Source of the DNA: Rostrohypoxylon terebratum
Lineage: Eukaryota > Ascomycota > Sordariomycetes > Xylariales > Hypoxylaceae
Length of the DNA: 64,000 nt
Reading direction: 5' to 3'
Assembly (NCBI GenBank): GCA_022497145.1
Contig: MU385862.1
Location: 1-64,000 of the forward strand
The translations under genes and the position numbers were made by a program. Below, piece by piece: positions 1-11,959 of this stretch. The first letter of the stretch is position 1, and every line of letters begins with the position of its first letter. Below the pieces are notes generated by a model, which saw only the letters and a list, made by a program, of their open reading frames with translations, ran no database searches and was not told the DNA's origin.

Positions 1-1
1 G

Positions 2-280
2 GCCCTTGAAGCTTCGGCGGTGAAGCTCGCCACCACCCAGGCTCGTAACGAATACCTAGAATCAGAGATTGAAAGGCTGAAGCCAAGGAAGCGTAGGAAG
101 GTCAGAGAAGATCCAAATGAGACTTTTACGAGTATTCAGACGGTTATGAAACAAAAGGAGCAAATGTGGGATGAACTAACAAGGCAAGGGATTAATGAGG
201 ACGATTGTGAGTCAGATTTTGACTATAAGGATGCAGGAAGCGAGTCATCTGTAGAGGATTGTATAACGGTTAAACCGTAG
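2..280 (+). mobile_element. Fot1/pogo-type transposase, C-terminal fragment (cut by window edge)
   Basis: An open frame enters from the left edge in frame 2 and gives 92 residues before the stop at 280. The middle reads LKPRKRRKVREDPNETF followed by an acidic tail. This basic KKRRKVR-DPN patch with a coiled, charged segment before it is the usual C-terminus of fungal DDE transposases of the pogo/Fot1 (CENP-B-like HTH, DDE_1) family, lying after the catalytic core. The catalytic domain itself would be left of the window, so I cannot say whether the element is intact. The GTG at 20 is not a start; the frame is open to base 2. Family call is from motif recognition only. Confidence 0.6.
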
Positions 281-281
281 T

Positions 282-307
282 AATTTTAATTTAATTGAAT
301 TAAAATT
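282..307. repeat. AT-only inverted repeat just after the transposase stop
   Basis: Two perfect 10-bp arms (AATTTTAATT at 282-291 and its reverse complement at 298-307) are separated by 6 bases. They sit one base after the transposase stop codon and could form a transcript hairpin or belong to the element's 3' end. I could not define the element's terminal inverted repeat. Confidence 0.5.
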
Positions 308-401
308 GGTTGAGCAATTAAATTTTGAAGGTGGTGGTGATATTAAGGATTTGTCAAAAATGGTAAGTGGACCGCACCTGGTATGTGCGCATACTGGTAT
401 G

Positions 402-620
402 TTAGCTTACTCCAGCATTATTGATCAGGACATACAAACCCTTGGCTCCTAGTTTCGCCCCGATCTCACCGGCTGCTTTTTTGATGGACATTTCGTTAGT
501 GACATAGGTAGAGTTTGACGAAGACAACTCGACCAGATGAATTCTTAAAAGTCGCTTTCCTGTCTGCCTCATTCTGGTTTCTGAGCCTAGCCCCTCCAAT
601 TCCAACAACCCGGTACGCAC
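402..620 (-). pseudogene. Short-chain dehydrogenase/reductase relic
   Basis: The minus-strand frame ends in GLYVLINNAGVS followed directly by a stop. The NNAG motif with the preceding segment (IHLVELSSSNSTYV, then an amphipathic helix) is the fourth-strand region of classical NAD(P)-dependent short-chain dehydrogenases. Only about 50 residues are recognisable: there is no TGxxxGIG coenzyme motif upstream and no YxxxK downstream, and the frame stops right after NAGVS where a real enzyme continues for about 150 residues. I read it as a decayed fragment next to a transposon end. A missed exon structure is possible, but I found none. Confidence 0.5.
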
Positions 621-1951
621 TCGACGTAATTGATTGACTACCTAGTGAATCAGAACTCACATTTAAGTATCACAAAGTGTGGCTTTGTGTAAGAGGCTTG
701 TGTACTGCACTACTGCCGGGAAAAAAAAGAAAATTCTGAAAAGAATTGATTTTATCTCTTGCCTTCAGTAGGTTAGAATATCCATATTGGCTCACAGCTT
801 CGCAATGGCAAAGCTGGGAGATTGGGCGGAATGTGTCAACGTGTCCCCCCAGGTCGTAGATGGTACAGAGTATTTTTCTAAAAAGTACGGCATCCCTTTC
901 CGCCTTCGTGTTTTTCTGTTGCACATAGTCAAGTACCTAGGTCCTAGGTTAGGTCCTAGGGTAAGTACTTACCCCCTTCATAAGATCTCAACCGATGACC
1001 GACGACCGACGCCCGATGATCCATTATGAGATATTTTCGGCTCACAAACTGATCACAAGAGCGGTCCCTCAATCGAACCCTCCGTAAGCTGTTGAAGCCG
1101 GGAGTATTAATATAGGTATATACAATGGGATGAACTTGGCGTTGTCAACTGTCATCACTAGCGGTATAAAAATCTTTAACCGTCGAATGGTAAATTCTGG
1201 TCGCCTTAACTTCGCCTTTATTCTAGGTATATTGTAGTAATTCCGTTTCTTTCCGTTTACATGGATCCGTTTTATACCTGAACCTAGCGCCACACTATTA
1301 CCTAGGACTAGGTAACGCCGCAGTTGTCCGGAACATAATTACCTACCTAACTAAGGTTAGTAATGAAGTACCTAACGAGATCTAACAATTGAACTCAACC
1401 TTGATGGGGCGAGGAGTTACCTACGACGTACGTGCGACAGTTGGTCGTATGTGGCATGTGGCATGTGGCATAAGGGATTGTAATTTCTAGATCCTATTAA
1501 AACCTCCAGTCCTAAAGGCGTCTTTGCCGTGTAGGTATCAAATGCTATTTGTATGCAAAATGGTCAATGAATAGGTATTGCTTTGTCCTCAAGCGCTAAG
1601 CAACAATTGGCGGGCCTAACCGAAGCCGTTTTAGGTAGGGATCGTGGGTGGAATGTGGCACTGAGTCAGGGCCAAAGAGCTTCGGGCTTTCAATCCACTC
1701 ACTCACATGACCATGGCATGCACGATGACAAGTCGATGTGAAATTAAGCGAACAACAACCAGGTCTCGTCATTCAAGAGATGTGCTCATATTCAATATAA
1801 TATTTTCAGTCAGTTGTATAGGTCAAATGAAACTATCTCATTATTAAACGCCCCAGACGAAAAGAAGCATCATATTAAGTATAAGACTCAGTTCCGGAGC
1901 TTCCGTTCTCATCACCAACTACGTGTGAACCTACCTGGGCAATTTGAAATC
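621..1951. other. Intergenic, no gene seen
   Basis: AT-rich spacer between the dehydrogenase relic and the GH15 gene. It holds repeated CCTAGG/TACCTAGG blocks around 936-961 and 1300-1380 and a short TGTGGCATG direct repeat near 1450-1470. No reading frame in it looks like protein. Confidence 0.5.
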
Positions 1952-4576
1952 ATGGCTACGACGAAGTGTACGACCCTTAGTGTCTCTACAAGAGATGCTA
2001 CCGGTTACCTCCCTATCGAGAATTATGGTATGATCGGAAATATGAGAACATGTGCCTTAGTAAGCATGGATGGCAGTATAGGTTAGTGAGAAGACCCTTT
2101 TCTCAATAATGAGCTAGGTTAATTGAGTTGTCCGTCTCAGACTTTATGTGTTGGTAAGCTTTTCATGCCATATTCGATCTAACCTCCGGACCTTTGCCCC
2201 CTGTCATTCGAAAGGAATGATTATCTCTGAGTACTATTAAGCAATACCTTCTTCCACCAAGTTTCATTAATAATCTCAACTGTACAGAAAGAGAATGGGG
2301 CTTGATGGAGAAATGAAGCTAATTTCATCGTAGGCCGGATTTCGATTCGCCATCCGTATTCTGCCGGCTTCTTGACAAGAATAAGGGGGGATTCTTTAGC
2401 ATCGCTCCACCTGATCCAGCATCTTGCACGACTAAACAGCAATACCTCCCATCTTCTGCCATTCTACAGACTCGTTATATCAATGATGAAGGCGTTGTTG
2501 ACGTTGTGGACTTCTTTCCACGTCCGAAGGCGGCTACTGTCCTATCTACGAAAGATAAACATAGTGCTTATCGCGAGACCAAGAGTGCATATGAAGAATT
2601 GAAAAAGTGGCTAGTTCGACGTGTTGAATGTATCCGAGGCCAGATGTCTCTAGGTAATCGCCCCTTCTTCATTCTAGAAATGGATACTAAGTTAGACTAC
2701 TGATTTCTCCTAAGACGTGGATGTTTTCCCAGCATTTGACTACTCTCGAGAACCTCACACTACTACTATTCTACAGAAGGTACATGGGAACGGCAGTGTG
2801 CAGAGCAAAACCGTCACATTCCACAGCAAGAGTCTAAAGCTCCAACTAGACGTGACGATAGACTGCGGTGGCGAGGACTCCGCTACCTGCCCAAATCTCG
2901 TCTTCGAGAAAGTACAGAAAGATCACATGAAAGGCGAGGGAGTCATTACCCATTTTGCCCTTCGAGAAGGGCAAGCAATCTCTTTTGTTATTCGCGAAGA
3001 CATACCAGATCATGTGACAGAGAACATTACAAGCTCAATTCTTGATTCTCGGCAGCACGATACACAACTCTATTGGTATAAATGGTTATCTAGAAGCAGT
3101 TATAAAGGGGCCTGGCGTGAAGTTGTGATGAGAAGTCTCATGATATTGAAGATGCTGACCTACGAGCCGACTGGAGCTATTGTTGCTGCCCCTACATTTT
3201 CAGTCCCAGAAGCCATCGGTGGAGGCCGGTATGTTAAACCAAGTAATTGGAGTATTAATATTATGAGAGGCTGATTTTTTATAGAAACTGGGACTACCGT
3301 TTCTGCTGGGTCCGCGACTCCAGTTTCACAATTTATATCCTCCTACGGATGGGATTCACGGAGGAAGCAGACGCCTACATGGAGTTTATTAACAGCCGCG
3401 TCAGGGAGGCAATGGCGGCAGGTGGCGATCTCCCCATCATGTTCACCATCAGAGGAGAAACCGTCATACCCGAACAAGAACTCGACCATCTGGATGGATA
3501 CAAAGACAGCAAGCCGGTTCGCATTGGAAACGGCGCCGCGTTTCACAAGCAGTTTGATATTTACGGTGAACTTATGGATGGCATATATCTATACAACAAG
3601 TATGGGAAGCCAATATCGTGGGATACATGGGTATCCGTCCGTAAGATGCTTGGTGAGTGTCTAATGATGGTAACACTTTTTAATCACTCCAATGAGACAG
3701 CTAATTCTTAGGAGACCACGTCTTGACTATACTTGATCGTAGGTTCAATGTTTCTATCGAAGGGAACATTATATGGCTAATTTCACCATCTATCAGAGCC
3801 CGATATGTCGATTTGGGAAGTACGCAACAATAAGCAACACTTTGTTTATTCGAAAGTCATGCTCTGGGTTGCATTCGACCGAGGGCTTCGTCTTGCCGAC
3901 AAGAGGTGTCTGCCTTGTCCGAACCGGGCGAAGTGGCTACACGCCCGGGATTCTCTCTGCGAAGAAGTAATGGAGAAAGGTTAGTCATTCACTTACCTCA
4001 CATACTCTGTCACAATCACCTATTCTAACCCGAGATAACAGGATACAACACAGAAATGGAGAGCTTCATTCAGAGCTACGAGAACAACACATTTCTTGAC
4101 TCCTCAATTCTGATAGCGCCACTTGTCTTCTTCATCACCCCTAATGACCCACGCTTTCTCAACACGGTGGACCGGATTCTCCTCCCGCCAGAGAAGGGTG
4201 GGCTTACGAGCGCGGGTCTCGTTTACCGCTACAACACAGAGCTTTCTAATGATGGTATGTCCTATGAGGGCTACCTATGGAGACTTCGCTAACAAACCTT
4301 GCAGGAGTGGGAGGTCACGAAGGCGCTTTTAGTATGTGCACGTTTTGGCTGGTGGAGGCACTAACAAGAGCAGCTGTACACGAGCCTACCTATCTGCCCA
4401 AAGCCGTAAACCTCTTCGAGAACATGCTCAGCTTTTCGAACCACCTGTCCATGTTCTCCGAGGAAATTTCGCGCAGTGGCGAACAGCTCGGCAACACTCC
4501 TCAGGCCTTTAGTCATCTGGCCCTCATCAGTGCTGCGTTCAATCTCGACCGCGCTAGGAGCTTTGCCAGGAAGTGA
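1952..4576 (+). CDS. GH15 glucoamylase/trehalase-like glycoside hydrolase
   Basis: Exons: 1952-2081, 2141-2153, 2334-2653, 2715-3228, 3285-3652, 3712-3738, 3797-3979, 4042-4254, 4305-4576; together 2040 nt, 679 residues, no internal stop. The protein has the whole fold of the GH15 family of inverting alpha-glucosidases: the N-terminal [17 protein letters not shown] block, [11 protein letters not shown], and the two catalytic carboxylates expected in SIWEVRN (about E465) and [14 protein letters not shown] (about E649). No signal peptide is visible at the chosen ATG ([11 protein letters not shown]), so it is probably intracellular and acts on trehalose or another small alpha-glucoside; the substrate is inference. 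Exon 2 is only 13 nt and is needed to link SI to D-F-M-C-W-P. The length matches fungal GH15 trehalase-like proteins. Its neighbours are a relic to the left and a reductase to the right, with no operon-like link. Confidence 0.88.
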
Positions 4577-6410
4577 TATTGGGAACCTTGGAACTGGTAG
4601 TTCTGGTTACACTCTTATAGACTTGGTTGGTCTTATTCCCCATTTAAATGTCATAAGATTTCCCTTGCGCTTTATGCTCCGAGTCCGAGTTATGGTTCGC
4701 TCGGAAAGATGTAGACTTTTTATGGACGACACATCTCCCCAACAATCTCCAATGTTTTCTAGGTTAATTATCATCAGAGTGCGATCGTATTTTTCTATTT
4801 CTCTTTGGAATTTCTCGTTATGCTTTAACTGATAACATACCTAAGGTACCTAAGGTACCATATTACCTAATTGTCTCAGTATAGAAAGCTCATGCCACCA
4901 AACCTACGTAACCTATGTGATCCTGAATATGTACTAGGTTAGGTTAGACAATTAACTTAGCGTCTTGGGAGAATAAATGCCGCATCCGGGGGCCGCTCCA
5001 TTTGCGCTAGTGGAAAGCTTATTTTCATTTGATTGCCTCCCTAGTACTACCTGCCCAGGTGTATATAGATCTTTCGTTGTAAAAAACGACCAACCCTACG
5101 TCACAAGATGAACCCTTACCAATCCATAAATCAAGATTGAGATCATGCTTACCTACCACCTGTATATGAATCATTATATTAATAACAACGCTTACCTAAC
5201 GCTGAACGGGTTGCTATTGCCGTGTTCACGCCGGGGGACGTCAGCATAGAAAGTTTCTTACTAGCCCGGATGGTCCGAAGTATACCCACTTTTACCGAGA
5301 GAATTCGGTAAATCTCACTAATTTATTCGGAGGGCGAGTTGGATCGCGAAGCGCGAAGGGTCAGCAATCCCGCTTCTCACAAACCCGCTATCATTATACT
5401 TATTCATGTTACATTACTCCACAGGGCCGGTTTTATACACAGTTGTGCAGTTCTCCGGATGTCCAACCTGCTGGGACTACCAAGTTTCATCGGCGTTAGG
5501 TACCTAATATCTAGCGGGTGACATTTCATCTCACCGCCGCTTACCTAGGTATATACCTAGTACCTAGTAACGAACATCTGAATTCCTAATTCGTATAGTG
5601 AATTACATCGTTGACCAAAGAAGGAAAATACACAGTGATATCTCTATAACTTTCACCAGCCGGAGCGCCTCCCGGGCACATGGTAGATAGACACGGGTTA
5701 TGGATGCGCGATAATAACGTAGATCTGGGGGGTAACCCTAATCCAGCTGTTCTTGTGACGAGACCACTAGGCTCAAACAAGTACCTACATAACCTTAAAC
5801 CATACACAATGCAACTCTGTATCTGCAGACTGCCAATTTTCGGGTAGGGATTCGGACGGCCAGATATGTCACCGCAACGTTATTCCCAATCGACGGTGGA
5901 TACCATCCGAGGTAAATTGTATTGTCTAATCCACATAAGTTACATCACTACTTCAACTAACTTGAGATAGTCTGGCATTAACGGCAGTTGCCTTCGACGA
6001 CGCTATAATGTCGCGGCGACGAACGCCATTGTATGGGAGCGTGCTAGAACCCGAATCGGGATTCGCGCTTCTCCCTCACGATTTCCGTAGTCTTTTCCGG
6101 GTAGGATTTTCGCATGCCACGTTCTAAGGTAGCAGGGACTGCGGAATATTCTCGAACGAGTAATGGATTTAGGATGATGATCCTTGGGACATTATGAGAT
6201 GTGGTCACCCCCCTCTCAAATATCAAGTTTAAGAAATCCGATTATATAAGGGGCAGCTGCTCGAGGCCTCAAGCATGATGAAGTTTTTTCTGTTTGAGTT
6301 AGCAGAGAAGTTCACAAAGACGACCATCTTTAAATCATTATACTATTAGTACCTTAGGTAACTAGTATAATATCTATGATAAGAATATTCGAACATACTA
6401 CAATTTCAAT
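4577..6410. other. Intergenic, no gene seen
   Basis: 1.8 kb between the GH15 gene and the reductase. It contains tandem CTAAGGTACC blocks at about 4840-4860 and TACCTAGG-type palindromes near 5540-5570. No supported coding frame. The last few hundred bases are the likely promoter of the reductase. Confidence 0.5.
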
Positions 6411-9400
6411 ATGAGTCAAAGTTCTACGGAGTATGGACGGCGACTACCTCTCCAGGTAATCAAGGAAAGGGCGGCTACCGAGCCGGATCGCGAATGGGTG
6501 TCTATACCACGAGGGACGAACCCTGAGGCTGGGTGGGAGAAGCTCACTTACGGACAACTTGCTAAGGCAGTCAACCGTGTCGCGGATGGGATACAAGCCT
6601 TTGCTGGTGTTCCAGAGCCGGGAAATTTTCCTACAATAGCATACATCGGAGCAAATGACTCTCGTTATATTGCCTTCACTTTCGCTGCCCTCAAAGCTGG
6701 ATACAAGGTAGGAGGACTATTGATCTTATCTGGAAACGAAGATTGTTGACATTTTTAGGCCTTGTTTATTTCCCCCCGAAACTCAACAGAAGGTCAACTT
6801 CGACTATTCCAAGATACAGATTGCCATTTCATCGCCCATACCCCTGAGTTCCAAGATGCTGTTGATTCCTGGAAAAAGGTACGCAAGATGGAAAGCATGG
6901 TTGTCTCTCCCGAGAAGGAGTGGTATACCGGCGAGGGATCGACTCAAATCGACTACGAGAGAAGTGTTGAGCAGGGAGAATGGGATCCTTTCGTTGTTCT
7001 TCATACGAGTGGAAGTTCTGGGTTCCCGAAGCCGATCATTTGCAGACAAGGATGGGTCACGACGATGGACTCGTTTAACAGTGTTCCCCCGCTTAACGGC
7101 GCTCACAGTATGATCTTGCTTTCCCCTGAAATTACAATTAAAGGAACTGAATACTGACTTTTATCTCCAAGTGTGGACGGTGGAGTTAGCCCGTAGAGCT
7201 AAGAGGCACATCGTTCCAAGTAAGTGTCTGAAGTTTCCAAGATTGCTGAAGAAAGCATCCTAACTCTTCCGCAGTGCCCTTCTTCCACGCATCCGGAATC
7301 TACATTTCAACAATTCTGGGCATAATTTATGGCTGTCCGTGCGATCTACCCATCGGCTCGAAGCCCTTGACCGGAGATCTAGTAGCTCAATATATTGAGT
7401 ACACGGGAGGCGAATCGATCGTACTCCCTCCTTCTATTCTAGCAGACATGAGCCAAGTCCCCGCACATGTAGATGCGTTGAAGAAACTGAAAATCTGCAT
7501 ATTTGGAGGTGGTGAGTTGGCCTATTCGTGGTCTTGTCGTTAGTTACTTATGACTAAATGCTGTCCTTAGGAAATCTTGCAACGCGAGTTGGCAATTACC
7601 TCGCTGATCAGGGAGTGAAACTCATGAACATGATCTCTGCTACCGAGTAAGCTTTCCCATATTTCATAGAGAGAACATCACAAGATGTAAGGACGCTAAC
7701 AAATTCCAGACTACCGTACCCTCTCTACTTCCAGCAGGATCATAAACTATGGCAATACTTCATCTTCGAGGACAAATTTGGTGGCGCGGAGTTCCGCCCA
7801 ACCACCGAAGACCCCAACACTTATCAACTTTTCATCAAACGTAACAATCTAACACCGAATATACAGGGAATTTTCTTCACTTTCCCCGAATTAGACGAAT
7901 ATGACACCAAGGACTTGTTCCGTCCGCACCCCACCCTACCAAACCATTGGGCGTATGCGGGACGTGCCGATACTGTCATCGTATTCTCCAACGGCGAGAA
8001 GCTCAACCCTCTTACCATTGAGCACATTGTCAGTGATCACCCAGGTCTCAAGGGGGCGTTGGTTGTTGGCCAGGACCGATTCCAGCCCGCCATTATCCTT
8101 GAGCCCGTTACCTATCCCAAGAACGACGAGGAACTGGAAAAGTTCATCGACAGTGTGTGGCCCTTGGTTGATGAAGCGAACAAGGACTCTGTGGCACACG
8201 GCCACATAAGCCGCGAATTTATCATGCTCACGAAACCAGAGAAGCCGTTCCCTCGAGCTGGGAAGGGCACCATTCAGCGGGGAATCTCCGTCAAGCTATA
8301 CAAGGATGAGATCGAGGAGTTATACGCAAAGGTGGAGAACACGCAACAAGCCAATGCGCCAACTCTAGATGTCAGCTCGCAGGACGAACTCTTGAAGTCT
8401 TTGCAAGATCTGTTCACAACGAGACTCGATGCACCACCTGTAGGCCCGGACACTGATTTCTTCACCGTTGGAATCGATTCGCTACAGGTGATCAATGCGA
8501 GCCGCCTGATCAATGCTGGAATGAAGGCTGCTGGTATTGAGGTCGACCCCTCTGCTCTCGCCCCTCGTGTCATCTACTCTCACCCGACCTTCAGAGAGCT
8601 TGCAGAATACCTATATTCGCTAGTTGATTCTGGATCGGCACGTGCGGAAGACGACATGGAGAAGGTGGTGAAGCAGATGGATGATTTGGTTAAGAAATAT
8701 ACTACTGACTTACCGGCTGCAAATACGACCAAGCCCGCCCCCCTCGACGAGGGACAGACTGTCCTTGTCACGGGCACCACCGGAGGTCTCGGTTCTTACC
8801 TTCTACACTTCATGATCAACGATAGCAACATAAAGAAAGTGGTCTGCCTGAACCGTTCTCAGGACGGCCAGGGTCGCCAGGTACAAAGCTTCGAGAGCCG
8901 TGGGCTCAACACTGACTTCAGCAAGGTTGAGTTCCTTCAGGCCGACTTGTCGTTGCCTGATCTGGGAATAGGCCAGAGCAAGTATGACGAACTCCTATCC
9001 ACCGCCGACCGAATCATCCACAACGGCTGGCCTGTCAACTTCAACATCGCCCTCTCGAGCTTCGAGCCGCACATCCGCGGTGTGCGCCACTTCGTAGATT
9101 TCAGCGCCAAGGCGGCCAAGCGAGTTCCCATCATCTTCATCTCTAGTATCAGCACCGTGGAAAACTGGAAGGGAGACGTCCCCGAAGCTCGGTTCACCGA
9201 CTACAGCGTGGCGGTGATGAACTACGGCCGCTCGAAGATGGTTTCCAGTTTGATCCTGGACAAGGCAACGAAGGTCTCCGGCGTTCCCACGGCGAGCGTG
9301 CGCGTGGGCCAGATCGCGGGCTCGAGGATGGAGAAGGGGCTGTGGAATAAGCAGGAGTGGTTCCCCTCGATCGTCGCGTCGTCCGTCTACCTCGGGCTGC

Positions 9401-9846
9401 TCCCGTCCAACCTAGGAATCTTCGACGTCATCGACTGGATGGCCATCGAGGACGTCGCGCACCTCGTGCTAGAGGTGTCGGGCGTCGAGCAGCGTCTCCC
9501 CGTCGACGAGATCAACGGCTACTTCCACGCCGTGAACCCCAAGACGACGACCTGGGAGAAGATCTCCGTCGCGGTCAGGGAGTTCTACGGATCCCGGATC
9601 AAGGCTAGTGTTTCGTTTAGGGAGTGGATCGACGCGCTGAAGGAGAGCCAGGCGACGACGACCGACGTCAGCAAGAACCCCGGCATCAAGCTGATCGACT
9701 CGTATGAGGGCTTCTTCAGCGGTTCCGGGGCGGAGCAGGCTAGGTTTTCTATGGAGAGGACGAAATCTTACAGCCGGACAGCTGCGAACATGGAAGCTGT
9801 CACGCCGGAGCTGTTGCAGAACTGGTGCAAGCAATGGAACTATTAA
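6411..9846 (+). CDS. NRPS-like adenylate-forming reductase (A-T-R)
   Basis: Exons: 6411-6707, 6759-7107, 7172-7219, 7275-7511, 7571-7646, 7710-9846; 3144 nt, 1047 residues. Domains: adenylation about 1-540 (nucleotide-binding loop HTSGSSGFPKP, PFFHASG, SATEL, YAGRADTVIVFSNGEK); carrier about 560-640 with the phosphopantetheine serine near S593 in FFTVGIDSLQ; thioester reductase about 685-1047 with VTGTTGGLGSY (NADPH site) and YGRSK (catalytic Y-x3-K). Enzymes of this layout activate a carboxylic acid with ATP, load it on the carrier and release it reductively as an aldehyde or alcohol. The acid cannot be read from sequence by eye. The last third of the gene (about 9180-9700) uses noticeably more G/C-ending codons than the rest. 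No tailoring enzyme lies within 8 kb downstream; the nearest upstream gene is the GH15 hydrolase. Confidence 0.92.
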
Positions 9847-11677
9847 GGGGGAAATATGTTTTGGATAGTTGGGTCATTTGTTAGGTGCTGGGCGTGTCTG
9901 GTGTTCTATTCGATTGTACCTACCCACCTAGGCTTGAGTTGAATTACTACTTGCTTTTGAAAATGTATACATTAGTAATACCTATATCTATAATGTGAGT
10001 ATTAATCATAATACTCTTTGGGTTCCATCCTATCTTTGATTGGAAGCCAACTTGTGTACTAACTCGACTCCCGTCATGGTAAAGTCGTGGCATCATCGGA
10101 TAAATGATGCCGTGATAATATTTCGTAGATGAGAACTTCCAATCATTGGATATCAAAAATTTTTCTTTAGGCGTATGAGACAGGAGGCGTACGGAGTATC
10201 ATACTTCTCCCGATTCGTCATCGCTATCGTCACCTACCCCGGTGCGTCAGCGTCTTGCTCACTGACCGACTATTCTGATTGTATTATTTTCCTTGTTTTT
10301 TTTTTCTGTGAGAACGGCTGAGATGTTTTATGAATTGAAATCTCGAAAAATGATGATGGCTTTTTCAATTTAAGCCGGATTGATTGCATTGATGTTAGTT
10401 CCTGTCAAATGTCTCGAGGGGTTGGCGTGGTTGGCGTGATTACGTGTAGCCTCAAAACCTTGGTATCACGTGTATATAATTAATGCATGCATAACACTTA
10501 TTTTGTTTAATGAAAGTCATCGACGATGTCGTCAAAGATCGTCGGAATTTTCATTTTGTCAGCCACCTGCCTCACCAGCTCACCTAGCCTACTAGCCTAG
10601 CCCCCATCCTTCGCTCGCTCGACGTCATGTTTCAAGACCTCGAATTAGAAGAAACAATCGATAAGACAATACCTAGATCTGTTTCTAGCTCGAGCTGGAC
10701 ATTCAACTCTTGACCCTGTCCGTGTAATCGGTCCGGCCGACGCGACCCTCGCGAGAAAAAGGCGAGCCTTAGGACGGGGTCCGTTCCGCAAAAAGAAGGT
10801 TGCTAATAGTTAGCTGCAGCAGGGATCGGTGCTGACCCGGGGTACACCATTCATCTTCTACGCAGTACGCACTAGGCAGCCCTGGAGTATTACTGCGTAC
10901 TGGACACCTACCTAGCTGCCTAGGTAGTTAGCAGTAACTCTTCCACCCCGCCCTGTACAAGGCACGGATATTCCCCTCTAATTGGTCCAACGGAACCAAG
11001 ACAACGCTGCTTCTAGAAGGGCCATACGTATACCTAGTACTCACTATAATAGTAGTACAATACCTAGACGCTATATTACATGGCAGCCCTCGTCTGAGGA
11101 TCTAGTCGGGTTGCTTTTCCCAAGGTTGCCCCTTCGGTGTGAGGCCCTCGAAGAGTGCCGTGTGACGGCGCCGCAGAAGTGCGCAGCTACGATGCATCTA
11201 GAGCGTTTCTAGTTGCTGCATAATGTGACGCTATCTGCCTTTCTTGAGAAGGCTCCCAAGTCGATCTCGTTGCCGGTCAGATGTAGTTCGTTGCCCGAGC
11301 CCTTGCGTTCCGCATGCTACCGTACTACTCTTAAGAGTTTCTAATAGTTATTAGTAGACTTAATTGTTCGGCTTCGTTGGTCCTAAATATGACATGATGC
11401 TACATAGTACCTGTGTCGCCCGGGGTCGCTGTCAGACCTTCTTGGGTATGGGTATCGAGGTTCAAGGGTTGCGGCAAGCAGAAGCGTAAACGGATCGCAT
11501 CCGAGATGAGTGACCGGACTTTTCATCATACTAGCATTGCCTTTTACTATAGTATGCACATGCGGCTCGCTAGTCCGACGCGCTGCGTCGTTAAGAGGCT
11601 CGGGGTTCACCACCGGATGTCACTGTTTCACAACACGTTTCCTCACCTTTAGACAATGTCTCAACAGAATCGACATG

Positions 11678-11959
11678 CTAGCAAACGGGCTCCAATCCGT
11701 GACTTCGGTTGCTAGATCCGAAGGAAATTTGCGAGCGCCCCATGTTGGTTGCATTCAGATGTTGCTTCAGAAATCTCAAGATTGTCTTGGGAAGGAGGGT
11801 AGCCGAGGAACGGGTGAGCAGCAGATCACCGAAGATGTCTGTGAACCCACGAGCAGTATATTTGGGTATGGTATCGACTATCGGATTCACAGCAAGAGGT
11901 ACATATGTATGCCTCAGATAAGCTTCATGCAACGCGGGCGAGTGCAGAAAAGCAATTGA
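11678..11959 (-). other. Unidentified protein-like open frame
   Basis: A minus-strand frame of 93 codons without an ATG near its left end reads like real protein: HEAYLRHTYVPLAVNPIVD, then a TIPKYTARGFTDIFG segment and a leucine-rich LLPKTILRFLK stretch. It opens after a stop at about 11960 and has no clear start or splice partner that I could find. I do not recognise the family. It may be an exon or a relic. The opposite strand has an overlapping frame of lower quality. Confidence 0.22.

Noticed and set aside
9357..9834. Arg-rich frames on both strands inside the reductase gene
   Set aside because: They come from high G/C third positions of the true reductase frame, which has clear domain motifs.
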